DNA from: Embleya scabrispora DSM 41855
GTDB lineage: Bacteria > Actinomycetota > Actinomycetes > Streptomycetales > Streptomycetaceae
Assembly (NCBI RefSeq): GCF_000372745.1
Contig: NZ_KB889687.1
Coordinates: 32,494-96,493, forward strand
DNA: 64,000 nt
Direction of reading: 5' to 3'
Position 1 is the stretch's first letter; each line of letters opens with the position of its first letter. Below are positions 1-8,733 of the stretch, in pieces. The notes under the pieces are model-generated. The model worked only from the letters and a program-made list of their open reading frames with translations. It was not told where the DNA came from and made no database searches. Made by a program: the position numbers and the translations under genes.

Positions 1-169
1 CCCAGGGCAGATTGCGGGCCTCGTTGCGGGCGGGCACGACCAGGGTGACCCGATCGCGCGGCGCCGGGCCCGGTGCCGAGTGCCCGGCGCGCAGCGGTGT
101 ACCGCCGGGCAGTTCGGCGATCCGGGGCAATGGACGTGTCGCGTGTGCCGTGTGCGTCGTGTCGTGCAT
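1..169 (-). CDS. Glycosyltransferase family 2, N-terminal fragment cut by window edge
   Basis: Only the first 56 codons are present; the gene runs off the left edge. From the ATG at 169-167 the frame gives about 40 Pro/Ala/Arg-rich residues and then VTLVVPARNEARNLPW, the first beta strand and Asn-Glu turn that open the GT-A fold of family 2 glycosyltransferases. These enzymes transfer a sugar from a nucleotide donor; donor and acceptor cannot be told from this piece. The call rests on one motif, so the family is likely but the function is open. Confidence 0.6.
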   Translation of the reverse strand, partial: MHDTTHTAHATRPLPRIAELPGGTPLRAGHSAPGPAPRDRVTLVVPARNEARNLPW

Positions 170-214
170 GACCAGGCCCCCTCCCGTCTGCCGCGCCCAG
201 GGAGGCACACGGCA

Positions 215-273
215 TCGGGCCGGCGAACCGGCCCGAGATCGGTGACGCCGGGTGCCGATGGCGCGACACCCGG
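215..273. terminator. Two GC hairpins between the DUF5685 gene and the glycosyltransferase
   Basis: Hairpin one is a perfect 9-bp stem (215-223 with 228-236) closed by a CGAA tetraloop. Hairpin two pairs 248-254 with 267-273 (7 bp). There is no T-run, as is usual for high-GC actinomycete terminators. They lie downstream of the minus-strand DUF5685 gene, which they would terminate, and upstream of the glycosyltransferase. The rest of 170-412 shows no gene. Confidence 0.5.
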
Positions 274-412
274 TCATCGCTGATCGTGGTTGGACGGCGA
301 AAGCAGGGTCAATCGGACCGAGGATGCTTTACCAAGACGTTACGGTTGGGCGTTTTTACCGTCGAATGCCAGTTCGGTGATATTTCGTGCTTCCCGGGGT
401 GTTACGAGGCTT

Positions 413-1735
413 TCAGCAGGAGCAGTCGCACGAGCAACATTCGCCGCATTCACAGCAGTTGCCACAGCAGTCGCAACCGTCGCAGCAGTCCCCACAGTCG
501 CACTTGTGGCAGCAGCCCTGCCGCTGTTGACCGGTGCACGGGTCCTCGAACGACTCCCGGCAGCACCACTGGCACGTGCAGCACAGCCCGGCCCAGATCG
601 CGCAGGCCACGAACACGTTGTGCCCGCCGGGCGGCGGAGGCGGCGGGGTCGGACCACCGGGCGGACCCCACGGGCTGTTCGGGTCGTACGGGCTGCCGGG
701 CGGCTGCTGGTTCGGCGGTTGCGGATAGGGCGGCTGCTGGTTGGGCCAGGAGCCCTCGGGCCGCGCGGCCAGGCGCCGTTCCGGCCGCTCGGCGTGCTTG
801 GCGCAGCCGTTGCCGTGCTTGGCGCCCACCGAGCACGAGGGCGACTCGACCGGGAAGCCCGCGTGCCGGAAGGACCGGTCGATCGCCTCGTCTATCTCGT
901 GCACGAGCAGCCGGTGGACGAGCACACCGTCGACGAACTCGACCTCGGCCAACGCGAGTCTGATCCCGGTCGCGGCGTCGCGGCACAACCGGTGCGCCTC
1001 GTCCGGCCCGGTCCCGGTGGCGAGCAGCGGGTTCCAGGCGCCGGCGGCACGGTCGGCATGGATGTCCTCGACCGCGTCGAGCAGGTGCGCAAGCCGCCCG
1101 AACAACCGACCCGCCTCGGCCAACGACTCCGCGTTGTCCGGGCGTTCGGCCAGCACCGCGGTGTGCGCGAACGCGGCGCCGGTGGCGGTCTCGGTGGGTT
1201 CGGTCACGGTCAGCACGGACACACCCGGTCCGGCCAGCGCCTCGACCTCGACCTGCCGATCCACCGCCTCGACCATCACGGCCGTGTCGAAGCCGACCTC
1301 CAGCGCGGCGTCCGCACCCTGGCGGGCCCAGCGCTCGGCGACCCGGCGCGCACCACCGGCCACCGCACGCCGCTTGTACACGCCGTCACCGTCGTCGATG
1401 TGGTCGCGCATCTTCGCCGACGCGAGCACCAGGGACACCGCTCCGGCCAACCGGGCGCCCTCGCCCATCGCGACGTCGGCCCGACGCATCGCGCGCAGCG
1501 GACACGGGCCCGCCTTGCGCCGGCCGTCCGACGTGGGCCGCGCGGACTGCGCCTCGACCAGGACCGAGATGATCAGCCCGTCGTAGTTGGTGGCGACTCG
1601 GGCCGCCTGTCCGTGGTCGTCGCGCAGCGCGAGACACATGCCGCACAGGTGCGCCATCCACTCGCTCTGCAGCTTCTCCGACAGTCGGTGCCGGCACGGC
1701 CGGATGATCCCGAACAATCCCTCGCCCCATTTCAC
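413..1735 (-). CDS. DUF5685 family protein with extremely Cys-rich C-terminal tail
   Basis: A 440-residue protein with the DUF5685 signature near its start (FGIIRPCRHRLSE, then a CGMC pair and a conserved LRDDHGQ stretch). The N-terminal 320 residues look alpha-helical and soluble. A Pro/Gln-rich linker follows (about 330-375), then a short hydrophobic stretch (VFVACAIWAGLCC), then a tail of about 55 residues with at least 23 cysteines arranged as CC, CxC and CxxC. The tail resembles metal-binding or heavily disulfide-bonded peptides. The family has no established biochemical role that I know of. Start: GTG at 1735 puts the conserved motif close to the N terminus; a GTG at 1756 in the same frame is possible. 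It is divergent from the phosphatase gene with about 117 nt between them. Confidence 0.75.
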   Translation of the reverse strand: MKWGEGLFGIIRPCRHRLSEKLQSEWMAHLCGMCLALRDDHGQAARVATNYDGLIISVLVEAQSARPTSDGRRKAGPCPLRAMRRADVAMGEGARLAGAVSLVLASAKMRDHIDDGDGVYKRRAVAGGARRVAERWARQGADAALEVGFDTAVMVEAVDRQVEVEALAGPGVSVLTVTEPTETATGAAFAHTAVLAERPDNAESLAEAGRLFGRLAHLLDAVEDIHADRAAGAWNPLLATGTGPDEAHRLCRDAATGIRLALAEVEFVDGVLVHRLLVHEIDEAIDRSFRHAGFPVESPSCSVGAKHGNGCAKHAERPERRLAARPEGSWPNQQPPYPQPPNQQPPGSPYDPNSPWGPPGGPTPPPPPPGGHNVFVACAIWAGLCCTCQWCCRESFEDPCTGQQRQGCCHKCDCGDCCDGCDCCGNCCECGECCSCDCSC

Positions 1736-1839
1736 TGCGCCGTTCCGGTCCCCCACGGACGGCTCAGCCTACTGATCACCCGTCACCCCCGTTCGGGATC
1801 CGCACCCGGGCCGGCCGGGGTCGACGACCGGCCCACCCA

Positions 1840-1845
1840 TAGGAT
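1840..1845 (+). promoter_or_regulatory. -10 box, leaderless start for the phosphatase gene
   Basis: TAGGAT ends 7 nt before the GTG at 1853, so the transcript would begin at or next to the start codon. No ribosome binding site precedes the GTG. Confidence 0.5.
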
Positions 1846-1852
1846 CCGCAGC

Positions 1853-2395
1853 GTGAGCGCATCGATACTGGTCGTCTGTAGCGGGAACATCTGCCGCTCC
1901 CCGCTGGTCGAGGCGATGTTGCGGCACCGGCTGGCCGGTTCGGCGCTGCCCGCCGAGGTCGGCTCCGCGGGCACCATCGACTGGAACCACCGGCCGATGG
2001 CCGACAACAGCGCGGTGGTGCTGCACGAATACGGGATCGACCCGGGCTCGCACCGCAGCCGCAAGCTCACCGCCGACCTGCTGCGCACGGCCGACCTGGT
2101 GATCGGCATGTCGCGCGAACACCACTGGGCGATCGACACGCTCGCCGCCGACGCGCTGCCCCGCACCTTCCTGCTCGGCGAACTCGTGCGACTGGGCGAG
2201 CGGTTCGGCCCGCGCGGCGATCTGCCGCTCGCCGACTGGGTGACCCTGGTCGACGCCCTGCGACCGGCGAACCGACTGGCCCGCCCCGCCGACGAACTCG
2301 ACGATCCGATGGGCGAACCGCTCGAATCCTTCCGGGTGATGGGCGCCCGCGCGGACGAACTCACCGCGCGGTTGGTGGGGCTGCTCACCGGGTGA
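1853..2395 (+). CDS. Low-molecular-weight protein tyrosine phosphatase
   Basis: A 180-residue cytoplasmic phosphatase. The catalytic P-loop CSGNICRSP lies at residues 9-17 (nucleophile Cys9, phosphate-binding Arg15), and a DP motif that would supply the general acid sits near the C terminus (LDDPMGEP). Length and motif order fit the LMW-PTP family, which dephosphorylates tyrosine kinases or other phosphoproteins and sometimes arsenate-like substrates. The start is set by the P-loop position and the -10 box at 1840. No tyrosine kinase gene is adjacent, so the substrate is unknown. The family's usual second Asp in DPY is here followed by Met, a minor departure. Confidence 0.88.
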   Translation: MSASILVVCSGNICRSPLVEAMLRHRLAGSALPAEVGSAGTIDWNHRPMADNSAVVLHEYGIDPGSHRSRKLTADLLRTADLVIGMSREHHWAIDTLAADALPRTFLLGELVRLGERFGPRGDLPLADWVTLVDALRPANRLARPADELDDPMGEPLESFRVMGARADELTARLVGLLTG

Positions 2396-2540
2396 CACCG
2401 TTCGGGGCGGCGAGCCGGCTCATTCGAACAAATGATCTTTCCTCGCGGTGTGGCAAGACCCCCTGGGCACACCGACCTTTTGGCTGCCTCATACACTCGC
2501 TGTCCCGTCGTGGGGATCGGCGGTACCGGGTGGGGTGGGC

Positions 2541-4268
2541 ATGCGCGACGCAGAGCACGACCGGAACTACCAGGACGACCGCGAGTACGACGACTACGGC
2601 GACGACGGCCACCACGAGCACGAGGACCGGCGCCGGAACGGCTGGGTGTTCCTCGTGCTGGCCCTGTTACTGATCGTCGGCACGGGTTACGGGGCCTACT
2701 CGTTCCTGCTGCAGGACGACCCCTCCTCGACCACGAAGGCGAACCCGACCGCGTCCGGGGCGGCGGGCGCCGCGGAGCAGAGTCCGCGCAACGCCGCGCG
2801 GCGCTTCCTGGGCGAGTGGCAGACGGGCAACTGGACGGGCGCGGGCGCGCTCACCACCGATCCGAACGCGGCGGGCGCGGCGCTGGTGGGGCTCGACGAC
2901 GGGCTTCGGGTGAGCAGTCGCCGCCTCACCGCGGGCGAGGCGCAACCCGAACGGCCGGACGGCAGCGTTCTGGTGCCGTTCGAGGCACGGCTGACGCTCA
3001 AGGACGCCGGCGAATGGACGTACACCGGCACCCTGACCGTCGCCAGGGCACCGGGCCGGGGCTACCTGGTCGGCTGGGCGCCGACCGCGCTGCACCCGGA
3101 ACTGACCTCGACCACCCGACTCAAGCTGATGCCCAATCAGGGCGGCGCCGGCGGCGGGGACTTGCACGCGAAGGACGGCTCGGCGCTGTCGCCGACCGAA
3201 TATCCCTCGCTGGCCGCGCTCCGAACCGGCCTGGCGAGCAAGGCCCGACCCGCCGAGCAGGCCGCGTCCGGCGGCACGGTGCTGCTGGTCGACGCGGGCA
3301 CGAGCGCCACGGTCAGGCAGGTCGCCACGGTCGGCGAAGTGCAGACCGCGCCGCCTGCGGACGGTGGCGTGCGGACCACACTCGACGCCAAGCTCCAGGC
3401 GGCGGCCGAGCGGGCGGTCGGAGGCGAGTCGAGGACCACCTCGCTCGCGGCGGTGCGGATCGGTACCGGCGAGATCGTCGCGCTGGCGAACAACCCGGCG
3501 AGCGGCCCGAACAACGCTTTCCTGGGCACCACTCCGCCCGGCTCGACGCTGAAGATCGTCACGGCGGCGACGCTGCTGACCAAGGGCGCGGTCGACCTGG
3601 ACGACAAGGTCGGCTGTCCCGAATCGGCGAACGCGGGCGGCATGCGGTTCACCAACTCCGAGGGGCGCGCGTTCCCCGAGGGCACCTTCAAGCTCGCCTT
3701 CGCCCAGTCCTGCAACACCACGATGGCGAACCTGTCCGGCAAGCTCACCGGCGCCGACCTGGCCGGCATCGCGCACGACTGCTTCGGCATCGGCGGCGAC
3801 TGGAAGACCGGGATCGTCTCGTTCGACGGCCGAGTGCCCGTCGCGACCGACGACACCATGAAGGCCGCGAACATGATCGGTCAGGGCCAGGTGCAGATGA
3901 ACCCGCTCACCATGGCCTCGGTTGTCGCCACCGCGAAGTCCGGCACGTTCCGCCAGCCGCATCTGCTCGTCGACCAGGAGGGCCTGTGGCGGGCCCCGCG
4001 TCAGCTCTCCCCCGGGGTGAGCAGCCGGTTGCGCACGCTGATGCGGTCGGTGGTCACCGAGGGCACCGCGCGCGACTCGCTCGGCGGGCTCGGCGGCGAC
4101 GTGGGCGCCAAGACCGGCACCGCCGAGGTCGGCGGCGGCAAACCGAACAACGGCTGGATGGTCGCCTACCGCGGCGACATCGCGGTCGCGGTCTGGGTCG
4201 AGGGCGGCATCACCGGCGGCCGGTCGGCCGGGCCGATCGTCAAGTCGTTCCTGGGTGCGGCGGGCTGA
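2541..4268 (+). CDS. Penicillin-binding protein with NTF2-like N-terminal domain (MecA_N type)
   Basis: A 575-residue class B-like transpeptidase that would cross-link peptidoglycan outside the membrane. An acidic, Asp/His-rich cytoplasmic lead of about 35 residues is followed by one transmembrane helix (WVFLVLALLLIVGTGY), an NTF2-like domain (about 70-200) and the penicillin-binding transpeptidase domain. All three active-site motifs are present: STLK at 335-338, SCN at 390-392 and KTG at 524-526. The large dimerisation domain of typical class B enzymes is reduced, as in Streptomyces paralogues. The ATG at 2541 was chosen because it gives a normal signal-anchor spacing; GTG and ATG codons upstream would add a meaningless lead. 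Confidence 0.88.
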   Translation: MRDAEHDRNYQDDREYDDYGDDGHHEHEDRRRNGWVFLVLALLLIVGTGYGAYSFLLQDDPSSTTKANPTASGAAGAAEQSPRNAARRFLGEWQTGNWTGAGALTTDPNAAGAALVGLDDGLRVSSRRLTAGEAQPERPDGSVLVPFEARLTLKDAGEWTYTGTLTVARAPGRGYLVGWAPTALHPELTSTTRLKLMPNQGGAGGGDLHAKDGSALSPTEYPSLAALRTGLASKARPAEQAASGGTVLLVDAGTSATVRQVATVGEVQTAPPADGGVRTTLDAKLQAAAERAVGGESRTTSLAAVRIGTGEIVALANNPASGPNNAFLGTTPPGSTLKIVTAATLLTKGAVDLDDKVGCPESANAGGMRFTNSEGRAFPEGTFKLAFAQSCNTTMANLSGKLTGADLAGIAHDCFGIGGDWKTGIVSFDGRVPVATDDTMKAANMIGQGQVQMNPLTMASVVATAKSGTFRQPHLLVDQEGLWRAPRQLSPGVSSRLRTLMRSVVTEGTARDSLGGLGGDVGAKTGTAEVGGGKPNNGWMVAYRGDIAVAVWVEGGITGGRSAGPIVKSFLGAAG

Positions 4269-4284
4269 CCGGCCGTAGTCCATC

Positions 4285-5166
4285 ATGGGCAGCGTGAGCG
4301 AACACGATCTTGCCGACGAGGGCCCTGGCCGGGCCGAGACCTTCCTCGACCTGCTGCGCTTGGAGCAGATCGAGGAGAACATCTTCCGGGGCTGGTGCCA
4401 CGCCGGGGCGCCGCTGCGGGCCTTCGGCGGCCAAGTCGCCGCCCAGGCCCTGGTGGCGGCGGGCCGCACGGTGGTCCCGGACCGGCACGTGCACTCGTTG
4501 CACAGCTACTTCCTGCGCCCCGGCAGCACCACGGCACCCATCGTGTACCAGGTCGACCGGGTCCGGGACGGGCGCTCGTTCGCGACCCGGCGCGTGACCG
4601 GCGTACAACACGGCGCGGTGATCTTCACGCTGTCGGCGTCCTTCAAGGTGGCCGAGGAGACCCCGGGACACCGCCGCGCGATGCCGGACGTCCCGCTCCC
4701 GGAGGATCTCCCGGACCCGTACGAGAAGTTGTCCGCCGAGGAGCGCGCGCACTACGAGGAGTCGCAGACCCGGCTACTGATGGACCTGCGCTTCGTTCCG
4801 GAGGACCGGTCGCCGGGCACCCACATCGTCGACGGCATCCCGCACCAGCGGGTGTGGATGCGGGCCGCCAAGCAGCTTCCGGACGACCCGCTGTTGCACG
4901 TGTGCGGGCTGACCTACATGTCCGATCTGACCCTCGCGGGCACCGCGGCCAAGCCGTACATCACCGATCCGTCGAAGCTGCAGATGGCCTCGCTCGACCA
5001 CGCGGTGTGGTTCCTGCGTCCGTTCCGCGCCGACGAGTGGTTGCTGTTCGCCCAGGCGTCGCCGTCCGCCCAGGACGCGCGCGGGCTGGCGATGGGCGAG
5101 TTCTACAACCACGACGGGGTGCTGGTGGCATCGGTGGTGCAGGAGGCGGTGATCCGCCAGCGGTAG
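4285..5166 (+). CDS. tesB: Acyl-CoA thioesterase II (TesB family)
   Basis: A double-hotdog thioesterase of 293 residues that hydrolyses medium and long acyl-CoA to fatty acid and CoA in the cytoplasm. N-terminal LLRLEQIEENIFRG and the FGGQVAAQAL helix are family landmarks. The catalytic Asp (MASLDHAVWF), the Ser/Thr region (AQASPSAQDARGLAMGEFY) and the late Gln (VVQEAV) are all in place. Start choice is open: the ATG at 4285, or a GTG at 4294 that sits 7 nt after a CATCAT -10-like box and would be leaderless, as in several neighbours. It follows the penicillin-binding protein by 16 nt but has no functional link with it. Confidence 0.9.
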   Translation: MGSVSEHDLADEGPGRAETFLDLLRLEQIEENIFRGWCHAGAPLRAFGGQVAAQALVAAGRTVVPDRHVHSLHSYFLRPGSTTAPIVYQVDRVRDGRSFATRRVTGVQHGAVIFTLSASFKVAEETPGHRRAMPDVPLPEDLPDPYEKLSAEERAHYEESQTRLLMDLRFVPEDRSPGTHIVDGIPHQRVWMRAAKQLPDDPLLHVCGLTYMSDLTLAGTAAKPYITDPSKLQMASLDHAVWFLRPFRADEWLLFAQASPSAQDARGLAMGEFYNHDGVLVASVVQEAVIRQR

Positions 5167-5305
5167 CGCCCGGCGCGTGCTCCACCGCCGGCCCGGACCG
5201 CGTCGAATCTCCGCTCGGGGCAGGGGACTTGCCCGATTTCGTGGTCCCCGCACGGTCGATTGCGGCTAGGCTCCCGGAATTCGGATCGAAGGTCGGGGGG
5301 CTACC

Positions 5306-6475
5306 GTGTCCGAGATATTCGAACAGATGCCCGCGCCGGGGATGGCGATCGCCTCGCCCGGGGTCGCGGCGCACATCGGCCGATCACGCCGGGGCGCCCT
5401 CGGCAAGCGGCTGCGGGGGCTGCTGTACGGGCTGGTGATCTCCGGCGCGCTGCTCGGATACGGGTGGGGCCGGCAGGGGGCGCCGGGCGCGGGGGCCGCA
5501 GCGGTCGTCGGGGTGGTCTTCACGATCTTTTTCGTCCTCTGGGTGCCGGCCAGGATCGCCAACCACGTGAGTGCGGGCCGGGCGGCGCATCGACTGCTGC
5601 GGGAGCATCCGTGGGTACCGGTCCGGTTCACCTTCGCGGAAGTGGAACATCCGGACGGGTACCCGATCGAGGGCGTGCGGTTGCTCAAGGCGGACGGCGG
5701 CACGCTGCTCGACCTGGACATCCCCTGGTCCGCCGAGCTGCGGCGGCAGGTGCGCGCGTCGAACGTGACCCGGCTGTGGTGCGCGGGCGATCCGACCACC
5801 GGTGCGGTGATCGCGCTGCCCGGCGGCCTGCACGCCTTCGTGTACACCCCGGACGCCGAGCCGAGCCCGGCGCTGAGCGCGACCGCCGCCGGGCACGACG
5901 CGCGGGCGGGCGTACCCGCCGGCATCGATCCCGGCGGGCTGGTCCTGGCGCCGCGGCGCGGGGTACGCCTGCTCCGGCTGATCGCGTACAACGGGGTCGG
6001 CCTGGGCGTGCTCTCCATCGTCGGCGGTCTGACCGGGTTCGCCGGCGACGACCGGTCGCCGGTCTGGAGCTACCTGGCCCCGCCGCTGATCGCCGCAACG
6101 CCGCCGATCCTTTTCCTGTTCATTCCGTTGACCGTGCCGCTGCTGCGGATCGACGGCACCGGCATCACCCGCACCTCCGCACGCGGGAAGATCTCCCGGC
6201 TGACCTGGGCGCAGCTGGTCGACGTGGAGTTCCGGGGAGCCGAGCTGAACGCGTACTTCCGGCCCGATGCCACGACGGACGGGTGGTACCTGTCTCCTCG
6301 GACCGGCCGTCGGAGCGGCACGCTGGTCTATCGGGAGCGCTTCGGCTTGTCCGCCACGGAACGACGGGCCCGCCGCGAGGCGATCTCGGCGGCGCTGCCG
6401 TTCTTCGCGTGGACGGTCGCGGGCGCGCAGGTGCGAATCGACCTGGGCGACGGTTCGACCGCCCCGCGGCACTGA
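5306..6475 (+). CDS. Conserved hypothetical four-helix membrane protein
   Basis: A 389-residue protein starting at GTG 5306. Two transmembrane helices lie near the N terminus (about 35-75, separated by a Gly/Ala-rich loop) and two more in the middle (about 230-285). Between them is a soluble domain of about 140 residues (V-P-V-R-F-T-F strand start), and a C-terminal soluble domain has a PH-like look (strands around RIDGTGITRTSARGKISRLTW, YLSPRTGRRSGTLVYRE). I do not recognise a named family. It stands alone between tesB and two minus-strand genes. Confidence 0.65.
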   Translation: MSEIFEQMPAPGMAIASPGVAAHIGRSRRGALGKRLRGLLYGLVISGALLGYGWGRQGAPGAGAAAVVGVVFTIFFVLWVPARIANHVSAGRAAHRLLREHPWVPVRFTFAEVEHPDGYPIEGVRLLKADGGTLLDLDIPWSAELRRQVRASNVTRLWCAGDPTTGAVIALPGGLHAFVYTPDAEPSPALSATAAGHDARAGVPAGIDPGGLVLAPRRGVRLLRLIAYNGVGLGVLSIVGGLTGFAGDDRSPVWSYLAPPLIAATPPILFLFIPLTVPLLRIDGTGITRTSARGKISRLTWAQLVDVEFRGAELNAYFRPDATTDGWYLSPRTGRRSGTLVYRERFGLSATERRARREAISAALPFFAWTVAGAQVRIDLGDGSTAPRH

Positions 6476-6509
6476 CCACCGCCGCAGGCGCTTTGCTCGG
6501 ACGCGCCGG

Positions 6510-6851
6510 TCACGGTGGCGGGGCGGCCTTTCGGCCCGCACCCGGTCGCGCGAGCGCGTCCACGCCGTGCCGCACGCCCGCCCGCACACCGCCGGCCGAG
6601 CCGAGTTGGCGCAGCGCGTACAGCAGTACCGCGATGTCGTCGATCAGGATCGGGTCGGGCAGCAGGTCCACCGGGCTGATCGCGTAGATCAGCGCGCCCA
6701 GGAACACCATCCGATCGCGCGTACTTGCTTCCGGGCCGCGCACCAGCCGCCAGGTCCGCAACAATCGGCGGACCAGGACGACCACGATCACCAGCGTCAC
6801 GACGAACACGAGCGCCGCGACGCCGATCACAATCCAGAGCCAGGTGTCCAC
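6510..6851 (-). CDS. YkvA-like DUF1232 membrane protein
   Basis: A 113-residue protein with one N-terminal transmembrane helix (residues 5-28) followed by the DUF1232 core, seen as the conserved ALIYAISPVDLLPDP stretch and the IDDIAVLLYALR helix. DUF1232 proteins are small membrane-associated proteins of unknown function; that motif makes the family call firm. GTG start at 6851. It follows the dehydrogenase gene by 18 nt on the same strand and is probably cotranscribed with it. Confidence 0.8.
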   Translation of the reverse strand: MDTWLWIVIGVAALVFVVTLVIVVVLVRRLLRTWRLVRGPEASTRDRMVFLGALIYAISPVDLLPDPILIDDIAVLLYALRQLGSAGGVRAGVRHGVDALARPGAGRKAAPPP

Positions 6852-6869
6852 GTCGGGACATCTGCCCCG

Positions 6870-8249
6870 TCAGCCGCCGCCCACCCAGACCGTCTTGGCG
6901 TTGCAGAATTCCCGGATGCCCAGATGGGCGAGTTCGCGTCCGTAGCCGCTGGTCTTGATGCCGCCGAAGGGCAGCTCGGGGTGGGAGGTGACCATGCCGT
7001 TCACGAAGACCGCGCCGGCCGCCAACTCGGCCGCACAGCGCCGCTGTTCGGCGTCGTCGTCGGTCCAGGCGTTGGCGCCCAGGCCGAACGGCGTCGCGTT
7101 GGCCAGCGCGATCGCCTCGTCCAGGTCGGAGACTCGGTACAGCCCGGCGACCGGGCCGAACACCTCCTCGCGGTACATCCGCATGTCCGGGGTGAGCTCG
7201 GCGACCACGGTCGGCGGGTAGTACCAACCGGGGCCGGGCGGGCGCTCGCCGCCGCACAGGATCCGGGCGCCCTTGGCCCGGGCGTCCTCGACCTGCTCGG
7301 TGACGTCGCGCACGCCCTGCTCCTGGGCGAGCGGACCCACGTCGGTGCCCGCTGCGGTCGGGTCGCCGACCCGGAGCGCGGCCATGTTCGCGGTGAACGC
7401 CGCGGCGAAGTCGTCGTAGACGTCGGTGTGCACGATGAAGCGCTTGGCCGCGATACAGCTCTGTCCGTTGTTCTGGGTGCGGGCCGTGGTGGCTGTTCTG
7501 GCAGCGGCCTCGATGTCGGCGGAGGGCAGCACCAGGAAGGGGTCGGAGCCGCCGAGTTCGAGCACCGTCTTCTTCAGCTCGCGGCCGGCGATCGCCGCGA
7601 TCGAGCGCCCGGCACCCTCGCTGCCGGTCAGCGTGGCGGCCACCACACGCGGGTCGGAGAGCACCCGCTCGACCAGCTTCGACCCGATCAGCAGCGTTTG
7701 GAAGGCCCCTTCCGGAAAGCCGGCCCTGGTGAACAGCTCGCCGAGGTACAGCGCGGTCCGCGGCACGTTCGACGCGTGCTTGAGCAAACCGGTGTTGCCC
7801 GCCATCAGCGCGGGCGCGGCGAACCGCATCGCCTGCCACAGCGGGAAGTTCCACGGCATCACGGCCAGCACCGGACCCAGCGGCTCATACCGTACGTACG
7901 CCTTGCGGGCGCCGACCGCGTCCGCGTCGGCCCGCTCGTCGGCCAGGAAGTCCGCCGCCCGATCGGCGTAGAACCGACACAGCCGCGCGCACTTGGCCAC
8001 CTCGGCCTCGGCGGCGGCGAGCGTCTTGCCCATCTCCGCCGTCATCATCGCCGCGACCTCGCCCTTCTCCGCGTCGAGCAGATCCGCGGCCCGTCGCATC
8101 GCCTTCGCGCGGACGTCGTACGCGTCCCGCCGATGGGCCCGGAACACCTCGTCGGACCGCGCGATGCGGGCCTCGATCTCCGGTTCACCGATCTCGGCGA
8201 ACTCCTCGATCGTCTCCCCGGTCGCCGGGTTGACGGACGCGATGGCCAT
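6870..8249 (-). CDS. NADP-dependent succinate-semialdehyde dehydrogenase family protein
   Basis: A 459-residue aldehyde dehydrogenase that would oxidise succinate semialdehyde or a similar aldehyde to the acid with NAD(P). It carries the substrate/cofactor stretch MPWNFPLWQ, the Gly-rich TGSEGAGRSI cofactor loop, the catalytic Glu in LELGGSDPFLV and the catalytic Cys in NNGQSCIAAKR. The short N terminus (begins at NPATGE) and overall length match the GabD-like subfamily rather than longer betaine or methylmalonate enzymes. The ATG at 8249 has a GGAGGG ribosome binding site; a longer frame upstream is not needed. Substrate is inferred from subfamily only. Confidence 0.88.
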   Translation of the reverse strand: MAIASVNPATGETIEEFAEIGEPEIEARIARSDEVFRAHRRDAYDVRAKAMRRAADLLDAEKGEVAAMMTAEMGKTLAAAEAEVAKCARLCRFYADRAADFLADERADADAVGARKAYVRYEPLGPVLAVMPWNFPLWQAMRFAAPALMAGNTGLLKHASNVPRTALYLGELFTRAGFPEGAFQTLLIGSKLVERVLSDPRVVAATLTGSEGAGRSIAAIAGRELKKTVLELGGSDPFLVLPSADIEAAARTATTARTQNNGQSCIAAKRFIVHTDVYDDFAAAFTANMAALRVGDPTAAGTDVGPLAQEQGVRDVTEQVEDARAKGARILCGGERPPGPGWYYPPTVVAELTPDMRMYREEVFGPVAGLYRVSDLDEAIALANATPFGLGANAWTDDDAEQRRCAAELAAGAVFVNGMVTSHPELPFGGIKTSGYGRELAHLGIREFCNAKTVWVGGG

Positions 8250-8389
8250 GGGCCCTCCAGATACGGATACGGACGGTGAGTGCGACGGACACTGACGTCG
8301 ATCGCGGCACCCCGCCGACCCGTTACCCACGCCACGCCGGCTGACACAACGCCGGGCGGCTGTCGTACCCGGCTGGGATCATCCGCGCC

Positions 8390-8725
8390 ATGAAGGAACA
8401 AGCCATCCCCATCCTGCGCGTGGCCGACGCCGCCGTCTCGGTCCGCTGGTACACCCGCCTGGGCTTCGCCCAGGAGTGGGAACACCGCTTCGAACCGGGC
8501 TTCCCCGCCTTCGTGGACATCGCGCGCGGCGACGTACACCTCTTCCTCAGCGAACACACCGGCGACGCGACCCCGGACACGCTGGTCTACCTGCGGGTCG
8601 CGGACGTGGACGCGGTGGCCCGGGAATTCGGGCTGCCGGTGGAGGAGGCGCCGTGGGCTCGGGAGGTGCATCTGACGGACCCGGATGGGAATCGGCTGCG
8701 GGTGGGGACAGCGCGGGAGGAGTGA
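8390..8725 (+). CDS. Glyoxalase/bleomycin-resistance (VOC) superfamily protein
   Basis: A compact 111-residue single VOC module with the order expected for bleomycin-binding-type proteins: PILRVADAAVSVRWYTRLGF at the start, a dimer-interface VHLFLSEH strand and the closing HLTDPDGNRLRVG strand with the conserved acidic and aromatic positions. Such proteins sequester glycopeptide-like drugs or act as small metal-dependent enzymes. No antibiotic cluster is adjacent, so the ligand is unknown. Confidence 0.8.
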   Translation: MKEQAIPILRVADAAVSVRWYTRLGFAQEWEHRFEPGFPAFVDIARGDVHLFLSEHTGDATPDTLVYLRVADVDAVAREFGLPVEEAPWAREVHLTDPDGNRLRVGTAREE

Positions 8726-8733
8726 GCGGGGCT

